IMG/VR virus record: IMGVR_UViG_3300046321_000197
Location: 1-24,340 of that record
Length of the DNA: 24,340 nt
Source of the DNA: a virus
Reading direction: 5' to 3' (one strand)
Position numbers and translations under genes: made by a program. Under the pieces are notes generated by a model that did no database searches, was not told the DNA's origin, and worked only from the letters and a program-made list of their open reading frames with translations. Below, one piece after another: positions 6,115 to 11,915 of this stretch (the stretch's first letter is position 1; each line of letters begins with the position of its first letter).

Positions 6115-6396
6115 TTAAACTTTTATATCCCAAAGGATATCTCTTATTCTTACCTTTACAGGTTGTTCCTTCTTAGCTAATCTCTTCAACTTAGCGTTGA
6201 ATTTGATTGCTTCTTCTTTGCTTTCACTTTGAAATGCTACTACAATAGGTTTAGCTTTCTTTGATATTGTCGGATTATCTATTCCAACACACCATTTACC
6301 ACTAAGGCCTAAAAATACACCTTTCTTATTGGTTTCATTAGCTTTTTTAACTGCTACACAAATGTGATGCTTGTTTCCTCCTGGTATTAATGCCAT
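6115..6396 (-). CDS. Hypothetical basic protein (93 aa)
   Basis: I chose the ATG at 6396 (MALIPGGNKHHICVAVKKAN) because it overlaps the upstream stop as TAATG; the upstream TTG would add only five residues. The protein is Lys-rich with alternating strands and a helix (SKEEAIKFNAKLKRLAKKE). The layout recalls small RNA- or DNA-binding phage proteins, but no family is recognised. It lies immediately upstream of the SSU-like segment on the same strand. Confidence 0.55.
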   Translation of the reverse strand: MALIPGGNKHHICVAVKKANETNKKGVFLGLSGKWCVGIDNPTISKKAKPIVVAFQSESKEEAIKFNAKLKRLAKKEQPVKVRIRDILWDIKV

Positions 6397-6584
6397 TATT
6401 CTAATGCGCAATTAACAATGAATGATAATACCGTTATGATTGCTCCTAACCATATTGTGTCTTCTATTCTATGACCTAATACTGGATCTATTCCTCCCCA
6501 TATTACTAATAATGAGAGGATGATTGTGCTTAATACTACTAATACTAACATCAATGATGCTAAAAATGCTGTAAACTTTTTCAT
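6396..6584 (-). CDS. Small two-span membrane protein (62 aa)
   Basis: The ATG at 6584 is preferred over a TTG at 6617 inside the upstream gene's tail. There are two hydrophobic segments: residues 4-29 (FTAFLASLMLVLVVLSTIIL onward) and 44-60 (WLGAIITVLSFIVNCAL). It is coupled to its downstream neighbour by TAATG. Unknown role; the leftward arm contains several such membrane miniproteins. Confidence 0.5.
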   Translation of the reverse strand: MKKFTAFLASLMLVLVVLSTIILSLLVIWGGIDPVLGHRIEDTIWLGAIITVLSFIVNCALE

Positions 6585-6585
6585 G

Positions 6586-6786
6586 TTACTTAATGTTTTG
6601 TTCACTCTTGTACTCAAAGTGATAGATTGTTAATGATCCGAAGAATGCAATGAATGGCATTAATACCATGAAGATGCTAATTGAATCTGTCATTATCATT
6701 GCGTTATTTGCTACTGCAAACATTGTAGTTAATGCCCAAATAAGGTTCAATAATACTAATACTAGTGTTTTTGTGCTTTGTTTCAT
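6586..6786 (-). CDS. Small two-span membrane protein (66 aa)
   Basis: The ATG at 6786 opens MKQSTKTLVLVLLNLIWALT, with a first span at about residues 6-28 and a second at about 36-54 (SIFMVLMPFIAFFGSLTIY), then a charged tail. It stops one base before the next gene's start, so the two small membrane proteins probably act or are made together. The leader upstream contains the hairpin at 6821-6847 that ends the SSU 5'-domain-like segment. No family recognised. Confidence 0.5.
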   Translation of the reverse strand: MKQSTKTLVLVLLNLIWALTTMFAVANNAMIMTDSISIFMVLMPFIAFFGSLTIYHFEYKSEQNIK

Positions 6787-6820
6787 TTTGTGGTTGATTA
6801 AATTAAAGTTGTTTTTATAA

Positions 6821-6847
6821 TGGCTCGATGTATTTCACATCGAGCCA
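6821..6847 (-). terminator. 11-bp perfect hairpin at the 3' edge of the SSU 5'-domain-like RNA
   Basis: TGGCTCGATGT and ACATCGAGCCA pair around a 5-nt loop. On the minus strand it follows the 530-loop-like hairpin and is followed by an A-rich, not U-rich, stretch. It may be an RNA 3'-end stabiliser or processing hairpin rather than a classical terminator. Confidence 0.5.
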
Positions 6848-7165
6848 AATTTTATAACCAATATTACTGCTTCGCGAACTCAACAATATTAAGGTTCAAT
6901 AAATCTGTTTCATGCAAGGATATTATAGATTGATCAACATCTAATCCTCTTCGTTGATTTATTTGCAACCATAAGCAATATTCTCTACGTGCTTATGATG
7001 TGTGATTCATTTTGAATCACCAAGTCATTTTGTCTAGCAATGGTCTACCTAGACTGAATGTATTTGCCTACATTGAAACACACGTTAGTTATTCTTACTC
7101 TTCTTCTGAATAGTGCACAGAATGGAGATTATTAATAAGATTTCTGCATTTCTTATTAACACAGT
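6848..7165 (-). rRNA. Divergent SSU (16S) rRNA 5'-domain-like segment
   Basis: There is no ORF. On the minus strand GTAGAGAATATTGC, then ATGG, then GCAA (6988-6963) matches the E. coli 16S block GTGGGGAATATTGC..ATGGGCGCAA near nt 350-385; GAATATTGC is identical over nine bases. Upstream hairpins (GTCTAG/CTAGAC; GTGATTC-AAAAT-GAATCAC at 7020-7002) sit where helices 12-13 would be. Downstream GAAGAGGATTAGATGTTGATCAA resembles GAAGAAGG..GGGTTGTAAA of helix 16. A hairpin at 6896-6856 (AACC/GGTT outer stem, AATATT/AATATT inner stem, about 19-nt loop ending GCAGT) has the architecture of helix 18, the 530 loop. The order and strand match 16S. Confidence 0.65.
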
Positions 7166-7381
7166 TTATTTTATTGATGTCTTATTGATTGAGAAGTGTG
7201 TTTTTATCACAACATTTGTTTCATAGTTCTTCCATATCTGGTGAACTACAGCTTTAGAGAACCCAATAGATTTATCTGACTCATAGCTTATAATGCCTGA
7301 GTAAGTTTTATAGTGCTCATCTTTTTTTCCCTCGTTAAATACTATACTAGTTATTAAGACGAAGTCGTTTGCTTTATACAT
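7166..7381 (-). CDS. Hypothetical protein (71 aa)
   Basis: This is a small beta-rich protein starting MYKANDFVLITSIVFNEGKK, with no membrane span or metal ligands. It directly precedes the SSU 5'-domain-like segment. No family recognised. Confidence 0.5.
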   Translation of the reverse strand: MYKANDFVLITSIVFNEGKKDEHYKTYSGIISYESDKSIGFSKAVVHQIWKNYETNVVIKTHFSINKTSIK

Positions 7382-7398
7382 AGTATAGATTTATTTAG

Positions 7399-7479
7399 TT
7401 ACCAAGGCATTCCGTCTTCATCACAAAGATCTTGTTCGTATTTAGGAATGTATTCATAATCTTCTTTAGATTGAGACAT
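7399..7479 (-). CDS. Very small acidic ORF (26 aa)
   Basis: ATG at 7479 encodes MSQSKEDYEYIPKYEQDLCD, ending EDGMPW. It is preceded by an A/T-rich leader and lies 17 bases upstream of the 71-residue gene. The composition is protein-like and unlike the A/T background, but the length alone cannot prove it. It is preferred over an overlapping 62-residue frame of poor composition. Confidence 0.4.
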   Translation of the reverse strand: MSQSKEDYEYIPKYEQDLCDEDGMPW

Positions 7480-7658
7480 AATAGCGATGTTATTAATGTT
7501 AGGTTAAATTTGATTGAGATTAGGTTGATGTAATATGGGGTTATAGGTCTATGCAACGCATAACAATAACTTACATTAAACACAAAGCCTTACAATAATT
7601 CAATATCATAAGACTCTATGCAAACTAATTCAACCACGAATTGTGTGATTAATGAGAG
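7480..7658 (-). other. Intergenic stretch, nothing firm
   Basis: This AT-rich non-coding stretch lies between two small genes. I see no tRNA, strong hairpin or rRNA-like block in it. An open frame across 7583-7395 looks like translated non-coding sequence. Confidence 0.4.
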
Positions 7659-7883
7659 TTACTCATTTAATTTGTTTAATGAGCCATTAAAGATTTGATA
7701 TGCAATATATAATGCACCTATTCCAACTATCTTAGATAGAAGAAGAGTGTATAATGAGCCATCATTATCAATTGGCTCTGATATCATTAATACGAATCCT
7801 CCTAATGAGAGAACTATTAATGCTAGAAGTTTAATCATTGCGAATATATTATACGCTAATAATCTTGTGTTTGGTAAATTCAT
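7659..7883 (-). CDS. Small two-span membrane protein (74 aa)
   Basis: There are two hydrophobic segments, about residues 14-34 (IFAMIKLLALIVLSLGGFVL) and 49-64 (LSKIVGIGALYIAYQIF), separated by an acidic loop (EPIDNDGS). The start at 7883 lies eleven bases downstream of one copy of a 23-nt repeat, possibly a regulatory element. Unknown role. Confidence 0.5.
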   Translation of the reverse strand: MNLPNTRLLAYNIFAMIKLLALIVLSLGGFVLMISEPIDNDGSLYTLLLSKIVGIGALYIAYQIFNGSLNKLNE

Positions 7884-7893
7884 GTGGTTGAGG

Positions 7894-7965
7894 TTTTATC
7901 TAATGATTGAAGTTTAATATAAAGCCTTACACTACATAAGGCTTTTATCTGATGATTGAAGTTTA
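7894..7965 (-). repeat. Two 23-nt direct repeats flanking a stem-loop
   Basis: The 23-mers at 7894-7916 and 7943-7965 (TTTTATCTRATGATTGAAGT then TTA on the plus strand) differ at one base. Between them AAAGCCTTA/TAAGGCTTT (about 7920-7945) forms a hairpin. On the minus strand the array lies between the 93-residue gene and the 74-residue gene, so it can be a terminator plus duplicated leader or operator. Confidence 0.6.
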
Positions 7966-7988
7966 ACATAACCCTATAAGGGCAACAA

Positions 7989-8270
7989 CTAGTATACTAA
8001 TTGTTTAAGGTTTGCTGATCCATCAGCTGTAGTACGTACTTCTCCTGTAACACTATCTACGATATCTTCCAATGTGTAACCATCAGGTATCTCAAATGTG
8101 AATCCTTTATCTTCATCAGTTAAAGCTTTGCCAGCAAAATGAATAGCACCTGCTAATGGCACATAAACAGGATCACTGCTAAATTGTAATGGATTTCTTT
8201 TAATTAATAATAAGACAGATGTTTTCTTTGCTCCTCTTAATGAATGGAATGTTGCGATTGCGATTGGCAT
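7989..8270 (-). CDS. Hypothetical protein (93 aa), first gene of the leftward arm
   Basis: The protein starts MPIAIATFHSLRGAKKTSVL and ends with a strand-rich domain (GFTFEIPDGYTLEDIVDS). The TGEVRTT segment is common to small phage proteins, but I recognise no family. As the most upstream leftward gene seen, it is probably among the earliest transcribed; the divergent intergenic region 8271-8442 must carry its promoter, which I cannot pin down. Confidence 0.5.
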   Translation of the reverse strand: MPIAIATFHSLRGAKKTSVLLLIKRNPLQFSSDPVYVPLAGAIHFAGKALTDEDKGFTFEIPDGYTLEDIVDSVTGEVRTTADGSANLKQLVY

Positions 8271-8412
8271 AATATGAGTATTTAATAATGTTAGACTGTG
8301 GAAATAAGACTACCCTATCTCCCAAAACATAAAAAGAGTAGGGCGTGAAGTGTGGTTTAGTAAGTGTGTGACAATTTTTTTATAAAAATTTTTTATATCC
8401 AAAAACAATTAC

Positions 8413-8420
8413 TATCTTTA
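8413..8420 (+). promoter_or_regulatory. Possible promoter for the HNH gene
   Basis: TATCTTTA differs by one base from the Bacteroidota -7 element TAnnTTTG and lies 23 bases before the HNH start. No clear -33 TTG is visible. The region 8271-8442 is the divergent junction between the two arms. Confidence 0.35.
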
Positions 8421-8442
8421 CCACAATATAAAAAGAAATAAA

Positions 8443-9111
8443 ATGTCCAAGAAATGCAGTAAATGCCAAGAGTTTAAAGAGTTAGATAAATTTCACAACT
8501 TAAAGAGTTCGAAAGATGGAAAGAAAGGTCTGTGTAAATTATGCACTAAGTTAGATACTAATACTTATTATTCAGCAAACAAAGACGCGATACTATCCAG
8601 AATAGACAGAGATAAAGCTAAGGCTAATTCTAAAGCATTCTATAAAGCTAATAAAGAGTTGGTTTTAGATAATTTAGCTATAGCTTACGAGTCTAATCCA
8701 GATAAATTCAAGCTTAAATCTAAAGAGTATTATAAAAAGAATCAAGATAAAGTTCAGCTAAAGCAGTCTGAATATCAAAGAAGCAAAAGAAGAAGTAATC
8801 CAATATACAGGGCTGCTTGTAATATAAGGTGGAGAACTACAGCTGCCTTCAAAGGAAAAGGATTTACTAAGAATGGCAGTTCTAAAGAATTAGTAGGATT
8901 AGAGTTCGACGAATTAATCACATACTTAGGATCACTAATGACAGAAGGAATGACTATAGAAAAACTTGGAAAAGAAATTCATATCGACCACATCATTCCA
9001 TTAGACTCTGCTAAGACTGAAGAAGAATTAATAAAGTTATGCCATTACACTAATCTTCAACCTTTATGGGCAAAAGATAATTTAATAAAAAGCAACAAGA
9101 TTCAAAACTAA
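8443..9111 (+). CDS. HNH endonuclease with N-terminal zinc-binding motif (222 aa)
   Basis: The N-terminus has two CxxC pairs (Cys5/8 and Cys31/34) typical of the zinc motif in phage HNH proteins. The middle (residues 40-125) is a basic helical region with repeated YY/KxNKD-like units that can grip DNA. The C-terminal nuclease shows IHIDHIIPLD (about 180-189) and the closing LQPLWAKDNLIKSNK (about 206-220), the His-rich and Asn elements of the HNH fold. It cuts DNA, probably as a free-standing homing-type nuclease. It is the first rightward gene and has its own likely promoter, a typical setting for a selfish insert. Confidence 0.85.
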   Translation: MSKKCSKCQEFKELDKFHNLKSSKDGKKGLCKLCTKLDTNTYYSANKDAILSRIDRDKAKANSKAFYKANKELVLDNLAIAYESNPDKFKLKSKEYYKKNQDKVQLKQSEYQRSKRRSNPIYRAACNIRWRTTAAFKGKGFTKNGSSKELVGLEFDELITYLGSLMTEGMTIEKLGKEIHIDHIIPLDSAKTEEELIKLCHYTNLQPLWAKDNLIKSNKIQN

Positions 9112-9139
9112 TTCTTACCTTGCATAAAAATAAAACACT

Positions 9140-9580
9140 ATGAATATAAAAAGCGCATTTGCAAAAGCATTTGGAACTACACATGATGACATGAGACCTA
9201 ATGTACAGAAGATAATTTCAAGAAGAATAGGAGATAAAGTTACTACTAGTTCTAATAAAATGCATACACTAGGAATCAATACTACAGAAGGATTTATGAT
9301 GAGAAATGATTCTTTAGGTCCACCTCAGTTTGGACAGACTTTTAGTCAACCTTCCTTTGGGTCTGTTTCAGGCTCATTTAATAACAATAACAAGCCTTAT
9401 CACCCATTTGAATTCTTAGATTCACTTGAAAAAGCTAAGTTGATTAAACAATTTTTAATTGAAAGAGGTGTTAAAAGAATAAATGAAGAAACAGCAAAAG
9501 CTTTGTTCTTGGTGAGTTGTGTGCTGAAGGATCAAGTCCTACCTCCGGTAAAACAAGCAAAGAAGAAACTAATAATATAG
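9140..9580 (+). CDS. Hypothetical protein (146 aa)
   Basis: The protein starts MNIKSAFAKAFGTTHDDMRP. Residues 60-90 form a low-complexity linker rich in Gly, Ser, Phe, Pro and Asn (FGQTFSQPSFGSVSGSFNNN), and the C-terminus is helical and basic (KQAKKKLII). The linker suggests two modules or a flexible virion or assembly protein. It starts an operon of short overlapping genes. No family recognised. Confidence 0.55.
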   Translation: MNIKSAFAKAFGTTHDDMRPNVQKIISRRIGDKVTTSSNKMHTLGINTTEGFMMRNDSLGPPQFGQTFSQPSFGSVSGSFNNNNKPYHPFEFLDSLEKAKLIKQFLIERGVKRINEETAKALFLVSCVLKDQVLPPVKQAKKKLII

Positions 9581-9582
9581 CG

Positions 9583-9879
9583 ATGAAGAAACGTGATAAA
9601 AGTAAGGCTTATAAAATGGGTCTTATTCCAGAGATAATGCCTAGAAGAAAGAAAAAAGAGATGTATCCAGCACTCACTAAAGCTGTTTTAGAAACTACAA
9701 TTAGAGAAGTGTTTTCTTCTGCACCACCAATGAACTCTAACTGGCACGGTGTTTGGATATCATCAAAACCAAAAACTCCCACTGAATCTTTTAGGTTAGA
9801 GATAATGGACCTAGGTTCCGAACGGGAGGTAGGCAGAAAAGAACTAGCGAAGGGCCATAAACTAAAATTAACATTATGA
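9583..9879 (+). CDS. Hypothetical basic protein (98 aa)
   Basis: I placed the start at the ATG two bases after the upstream stop, giving MKKRDKSKAYKMGLIPEIMP; an in-frame start 66 bases earlier would add a Ser/Thr-rich extension read out of frame through the upstream gene. The protein is strongly basic at the N-terminus with a strand-rich C-terminal half (GVWISSKPKTPTESFRLEIM). Its stop overlaps the next start (ATGA). Unknown function. Confidence 0.55.
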   Translation: MKKRDKSKAYKMGLIPEIMPRRKKKEMYPALTKAVLETTIREVFSSAPPMNSNWHGVWISSKPKTPTESFRLEIMDLGSEREVGRKELAKGHKLKLTL

Positions 9880-10097
9880 GTGAAATACACGAGGGAGGAT
9901 ATAGTATGGGTCCAGGATTAAGAGAGCAAATATCTACAAAAACTTTTCACAAGATTGAAACTCAATCAAGAGCAGAGTTTGATGAATTAATGAAAATAAT
10001 GAATCACATGAAAGAAGTAGAAAGGAAAAAAATCCAACTCAAAGAAGAATTAAAAAAACTTAAAGGACCTAAAAAGAACTTACTATGGAAGAATTAA
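9876..10097 (+). CDS. Coiled-coil hypothetical protein (73 aa)
   Basis: Residues 25-68 form a highly charged helix (RAEFDELMKIMNHMKEVERK and KIQLKEELKKLKG), a probable coiled coil, after a short Gly-rich N-terminus. It is translationally coupled to the upstream gene by ATGA, and its 3' end overlaps the next gene by 13 bases. Unknown function. Confidence 0.5.
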   Translation: MSEIHEGGYSMGPGLREQISTKTFHKIETQSRAEFDELMKIMNHMKEVERKKIQLKEELKKLKGPKKNLLWKN

Positions 10098-10276
10098 AGC
10101 ATGCGACATACAAGACTTATGTTAAGAGCGGAATGACAATGAGTCTTGACGACATAGGATCAATAAGAACATTAACTTATGACCAATGCGAGCAGATAAA
10201 AAACACTGGTGACATCAATGATGATCATAAATACAAGAGAAAGAAACTTATATTAAACACAAAAGAGGCTAGATAG
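10085..10276 (+). CDS. Hypothetical protein (63 aa)
   Basis: Small charged protein starting MEELKHATYKTYVKSGMTMS, the last gene of the operon, whose stop lies inside the shared terminator. Its frame continues the overlapping gene chain, which is the main support. Unknown function. Confidence 0.45.
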   Translation: MEELKHATYKTYVKSGMTMSLDDIGSIRTLTYDQCEQIKNTGDINDDHKYKRKKLILNTKEAR

Positions 10277-10286
10277 CCTCTTTTTT
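10261..10286. terminator. Bidirectional terminator between converging genes
   Basis: GAGGCT-AGAT-AGCCTC is followed by six T on the plus strand and preceded by AAAA, so it serves both the rightward operon and the leftward 84-residue gene. Confidence 0.85.
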
Positions 10287-10523
10287 AATGTGTGCGCATA
10301 CATCAATGCATTTCTTCTTAAAGTCATGAAGGAAGTCTTTAGCTTCTTCTAATCCTAATTCATACCTTAAGAAGTCTTTATCTTCTCCGGTAGTAAATGT
10401 TATGTGAACCCTTGAATTCACTACTGCGAATGCAGCTTTGCATCCATGTTTATAACTGTCAAGTGCGAAATTGAGCTTTAAAAATTCCTTTCTAAACAAC
10501 TCTACATAATCTTCTTTGTCCAT
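10269..10523 (-). CDS. Hypothetical protein (84 aa), lone leftward gene
   Basis: The protein starts MDKEDYVELFRKEFLKLNFA, with alternating helices and a central beta hairpin (AFAVVNSRVHITFTTGED) and Cys/His near the C-terminus (KKKCIDVCAHIKK). It has its own strong leftward promoter (10549-10577) back to back with the tRNA promoter, and shares a terminator with the converging operon. The isolated regulated setting suits a control or host-takeover gene, but no family is recognised. Confidence 0.55.
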   Translation of the reverse strand: MDKEDYVELFRKEFLKLNFALDSYKHGCKAAFAVVNSRVHITFTTGEDKDFLRYELGLEEAKDFLHDFKKKCIDVCAHIKKEAI

Positions 10524-10548
10524 AATATAGTGATTTTATTGATTAAAA

Positions 10549-10577
10549 CAAAGATAATACATTTTTTATTATAACAA
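10549..10577 (-). promoter_or_regulatory. Leftward Bacteroidota-type promoter
   Basis: On the minus strand TTG (10577-10575) and TATCTTTG (10556-10549) are 18 bp apart, a perfect -33/-7 pair, upstream of the 84-residue gene. Confidence 0.8.
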
Positions 10578-10581
10578 TGTA

Positions 10582-10611
10582 TTGTTTTTACTAAAACTTG
10601 TTGTATCTTTG
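10582..10611 (+). promoter_or_regulatory. Rightward promoter for the leader RNA and tRNA array
   Basis: TTG (10582-10584) and TATCTTTG (10604-10611) are 19 bp apart. Only about five bases separate it from the leftward promoter, so both may share one control region. Confidence 0.85.
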
Positions 10612-10617
10612 CAAAGT

Positions 10618-10960
10618 CGCAATGTCTCAATAGGGAGATAATATCAAGAGGTATTGAATATGCATTGGATGCAACGGTATTGAATTGAAAATGGTCCCGT
10701 TATTATAGTAACTTATTCCTAGTGAACCAACATAAGCAATGATATTAGTGCTCCGAGAGATAAAACGGGTGTTAGTTGGACATAATTCTAGTATGCTTTA
10801 CTTGATCTGAAATGGTTAAGGATTCCTGATAAGCCAAGATAATATAAAAAGAACCTATACCTATCCTCTGGACAGGAACCTCTTCTTTTCTTTAAAAGAA
10901 ATAATATTAAAGTAATCACGGAAGTGAAACAAACATAAAGACATTAGTCTAAATTATATC
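10618..10960 (+). ncRNA. Long untranslated leader of the tRNA transcript, possible LSU domain IV-like RNA
   Basis: Transcription should start near 10618, but the first recognisable gene is a tRNA at 10961, leaving about 340 nt with no ORF. It carries words in the order of 23S domain IV into V: AACGG, GGTCC, TAGTAAC-TT-ATTCCT (like the helix 69-71 strand GGTCC..TAGCGAA-ATTCCT), AATGA, CTCCGAGA, ACGG and GCTTTACTTGATCTG (like CCTTTACTATAGCTTG near nt 2075). The spacings differ from E. coli by up to tens of bases, so this is only suggestive. A processed leader or a distinct small RNA are the alternatives. Confidence 0.35.
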
Positions 10961-11028
10961 GCGGTGTAGTGTACAGGTAGCACGAAGGGCTCATAACCCT
11001 GAAGATGAGTTCGAATCTCACATCCGCA
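10961..11028 (+). tRNA. tRNA-Met-type(CAU), irregular acceptor
   Basis: The D arm GTGT-ACAGGTA-GCAC, anticodon arm AGGG-CTCATAA-CCCT (CAT) and T loop TTCGAAT are clear. The acceptor pairs GCGG/CCGC with a bulged base before TG/CA. It could be Met, initiator or lysidine-Ile; it is first of the ten-tRNA array. Confidence 0.75.
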
Positions 11029-11036
11029 ACTAAAAT

Positions 11037-11110
11037 GGTATTGCAGCATATTGGCGCATGACGCTCCCCTGTCACGGGAGAGATTGAGGATTCGAATTCC
11101 TTCAGTACCG
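11037..11110 (+). tRNA. tRNA-Asp(GUC)
   Basis: The acceptor GGTATTG/CAGTACC, anticodon arm CTCCC-CTGTCAC-GGGAG (GTC) and T arm GAGGA-TTCGAAT-TCCTT fit, with discriminator G as usual for Asp. Confidence 0.85.
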
Positions 11111-11118
11111 CAACAAAT

Positions 11119-11200
11119 TGAATTAATGGTAAATTGGCTAAATCAGCAGATTGTAACTCTGTCATCCTTGATTATGTAGGTTCGAGTCCTACCAATTCAG
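11119..11200 (+). tRNA. tRNA-Tyr(GUA)
   Basis: The anticodon arm CAGA-TTGTAAC-TCTG (GTA) is followed by a long variable arm, as in bacterial class II tRNA-Tyr. The T arm GTAGG-TTCGAGT-CCTAC and acceptor TGAATT/AATTCA support it. Confidence 0.85.
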
Positions 11201-11206
11201 CAAATA

Positions 11207-11275
11207 GCTCTATAGTGTAGCGGTAACACTACTGCCTTTGACGCAGTCATCTCAAGTTCAAATCTTGATGGAGCA
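11207..11275 (+). tRNA. tRNA-Gln(UUG)
   Basis: The acceptor GCTCTAT/ATGGAGC, D arm GTGT-AGCGGTA-ACAC and anticodon arm ACTGC-CTTTGAC-GCAGT (TTG) are well formed. It is better paired than the minus-strand UUG tRNA at 5505-5576. Confidence 0.85.
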
Positions 11276-11281
11276 ACGAAT

Positions 11282-11357
11282 GCCTAGGTGGCGAAATTGG
11301 TAGACGCGCTGGTCTTAGAAACCAGTAAAATTGAGAGTTCAAGTCTCTCCTTAGGTA
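11282..11357 (+). tRNA. tRNA-Leu(UAG)
   Basis: The anticodon arm CTGGT-CTTAGAA-ACCAG (TAG), Leu-like D region GGCGAAATTGGTAGACGC and T arm GAGAG-TTCAAGT-CTCTC fit. The variable arm is shorter than in host tRNA-Leu. Confidence 0.85.
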
Positions 11358-11362
11358 CAATT

Positions 11363-11435
11363 GGATACATAGCTCAGCTGGTAGAGCACTAGGTTGAAGA
11401 CCTGGGTGTCGGGAGTTCAAGTCTCTCTGTTTCCA
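11363..11435 (+). tRNA. tRNA-Phe(GAA)
   Basis: The acceptor GGATACA/TGTTTCC (one mismatch), D arm GCTC-AGCTGGTA-GAGC and anticodon arm CTAGG-TTGAAGA-CCTGG (GAA) are present. Confidence 0.9.
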
Positions 11436-11441
11436 CAACTT

Positions 11442-11512
11442 GCTTTTATAATACAATGGTATTATTCCTGATTTGTACTCAGGCTATTGAGGTTCGAGTC
11501 CTCATAAAAGCT
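11442..11512 (+). tRNA. tRNA-Thr(UGU)
   Basis: The acceptor GCTTTTA/TAAAAGC is perfect. The anticodon arm CCTGA-TTTGTAC-TCAGG (TGT) and T arm GAGG-TTCGAGT-CCTC are clear. Confidence 0.85.
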
Positions 11513-11521
11513 CTATTAATC

Positions 11522-11593
11522 CTGCGGAGATAACGGTGGTTGTTTACGCGCCTTGGACGCGCGAGGTCATAGGTTCGAATCCTATTCCGCAGA
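11522..11593 (+). tRNA. tRNA-Pro(UGG)
   Basis: The acceptor CTGCGGA/TCCGCAG is perfect and has the C1-G72 pair typical of bacterial tRNA-Pro. The anticodon arm GCGC-CTTGGAC-GCGC gives TGG. Confidence 0.9.
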
Positions 11594-11595
11594 CT

Positions 11596-11668
11596 GTGTT
11601 GTTAGCATAATTGGAATAATGCGCTCGGCTGTGAACTGAGAAGATTGGGTTCGAGTCCCTGCAACACC
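11596..11668 (+). tRNA. tRNA-His(GUG)
   Basis: The acceptor GTGTTGT/GCAACAC and anticodon arm CTCGG-CTGTGAA-CTGAG (GTG) fit, with the His-specific C73. The encoded base at -1 is T rather than G. Confidence 0.85.
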
Positions 11669-11673
11669 CAAAG

Positions 11674-11711
11674 AGAGTAAGTGGGGTCTTATCAGCCTTG
11701 CAAGGCTCTCT
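11674..11711 (+). other. Mini tRNA-like three-way junction between tRNA-His and tRNA-Ser
   Basis: AGAG/CTCT closes two arms: TAAG-TGGGGT-CTTA and AGCC-TTGCAA-GGCT. The second loop resembles a tRNA-Ala (UGC) anticodon loop, but there is no T arm and stems are only 4 bp. It could be a decayed tRNA or a spacer fold. Confidence 0.25.
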
Positions 11712-11717
11712 ACCTCT

Positions 11718-11805
11718 GGAAAGGTAAACCAAGTTGGACTAAGGGTCACTGTCTTGAAAACAGTTGGGGGTAATACCCGTAAGAGTTCGAGTCTCTTTCT
11801 TTCCG
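11718..11805 (+). tRNA. tRNA-Ser(UGA)
   Basis: The acceptor GGAAAGG/TCTTTCC, anticodon arm ACTGT-CTTGAAA-ACAGT (TGA) and long variable arm (GGGGGTAATACCC) are typical of tRNA-Ser. It is last of the array. Confidence 0.9.
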
Positions 11806-11837
11806 CTTCAATCCGATAAAACTAGAAGTAGTTTGAT

Positions 11838-11867
11838 CCTTAAGAAATATATTCTTAAGGATTTTTT
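11838..11867 (+). terminator. Terminator of the tRNA transcript
   Basis: CCTTAAGAA-ATATA-TTCTTAAGG forms a 9-bp stem, followed by ATTTTTT. Confidence 0.9.
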
Positions 11868-11896
11868 GGTTTATAAGCTATTTTAGTTTAGCTTTG
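11866..11896 (+). promoter_or_regulatory. Promoter for the HAD-hydrolase operon
   Basis: TTG (11866-11868) and TAGCTTTG (11889-11896) are 20 bp apart and start right at the upstream terminator's T-run, 20 bases before the next gene. Confidence 0.7.
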
Positions 11897-11915
11897 TAAT
11901 CTAAACAAGATAAAT

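Noticed and set aside
7395-7583. 62-residue minus-strand frame
   Set aside because: Its composition looks like translated non-coding sequence, and it overlaps the better 26-residue frame.
10618-10960. RNase P RNA, tmRNA or 5S rRNA in the leader
   Set aside because: The conserved cores of these RNAs are not found.
10944-11732. Minus-strand frames across the tRNA array
   Set aside because: They are antisense to tRNA genes; typical false ORFs.
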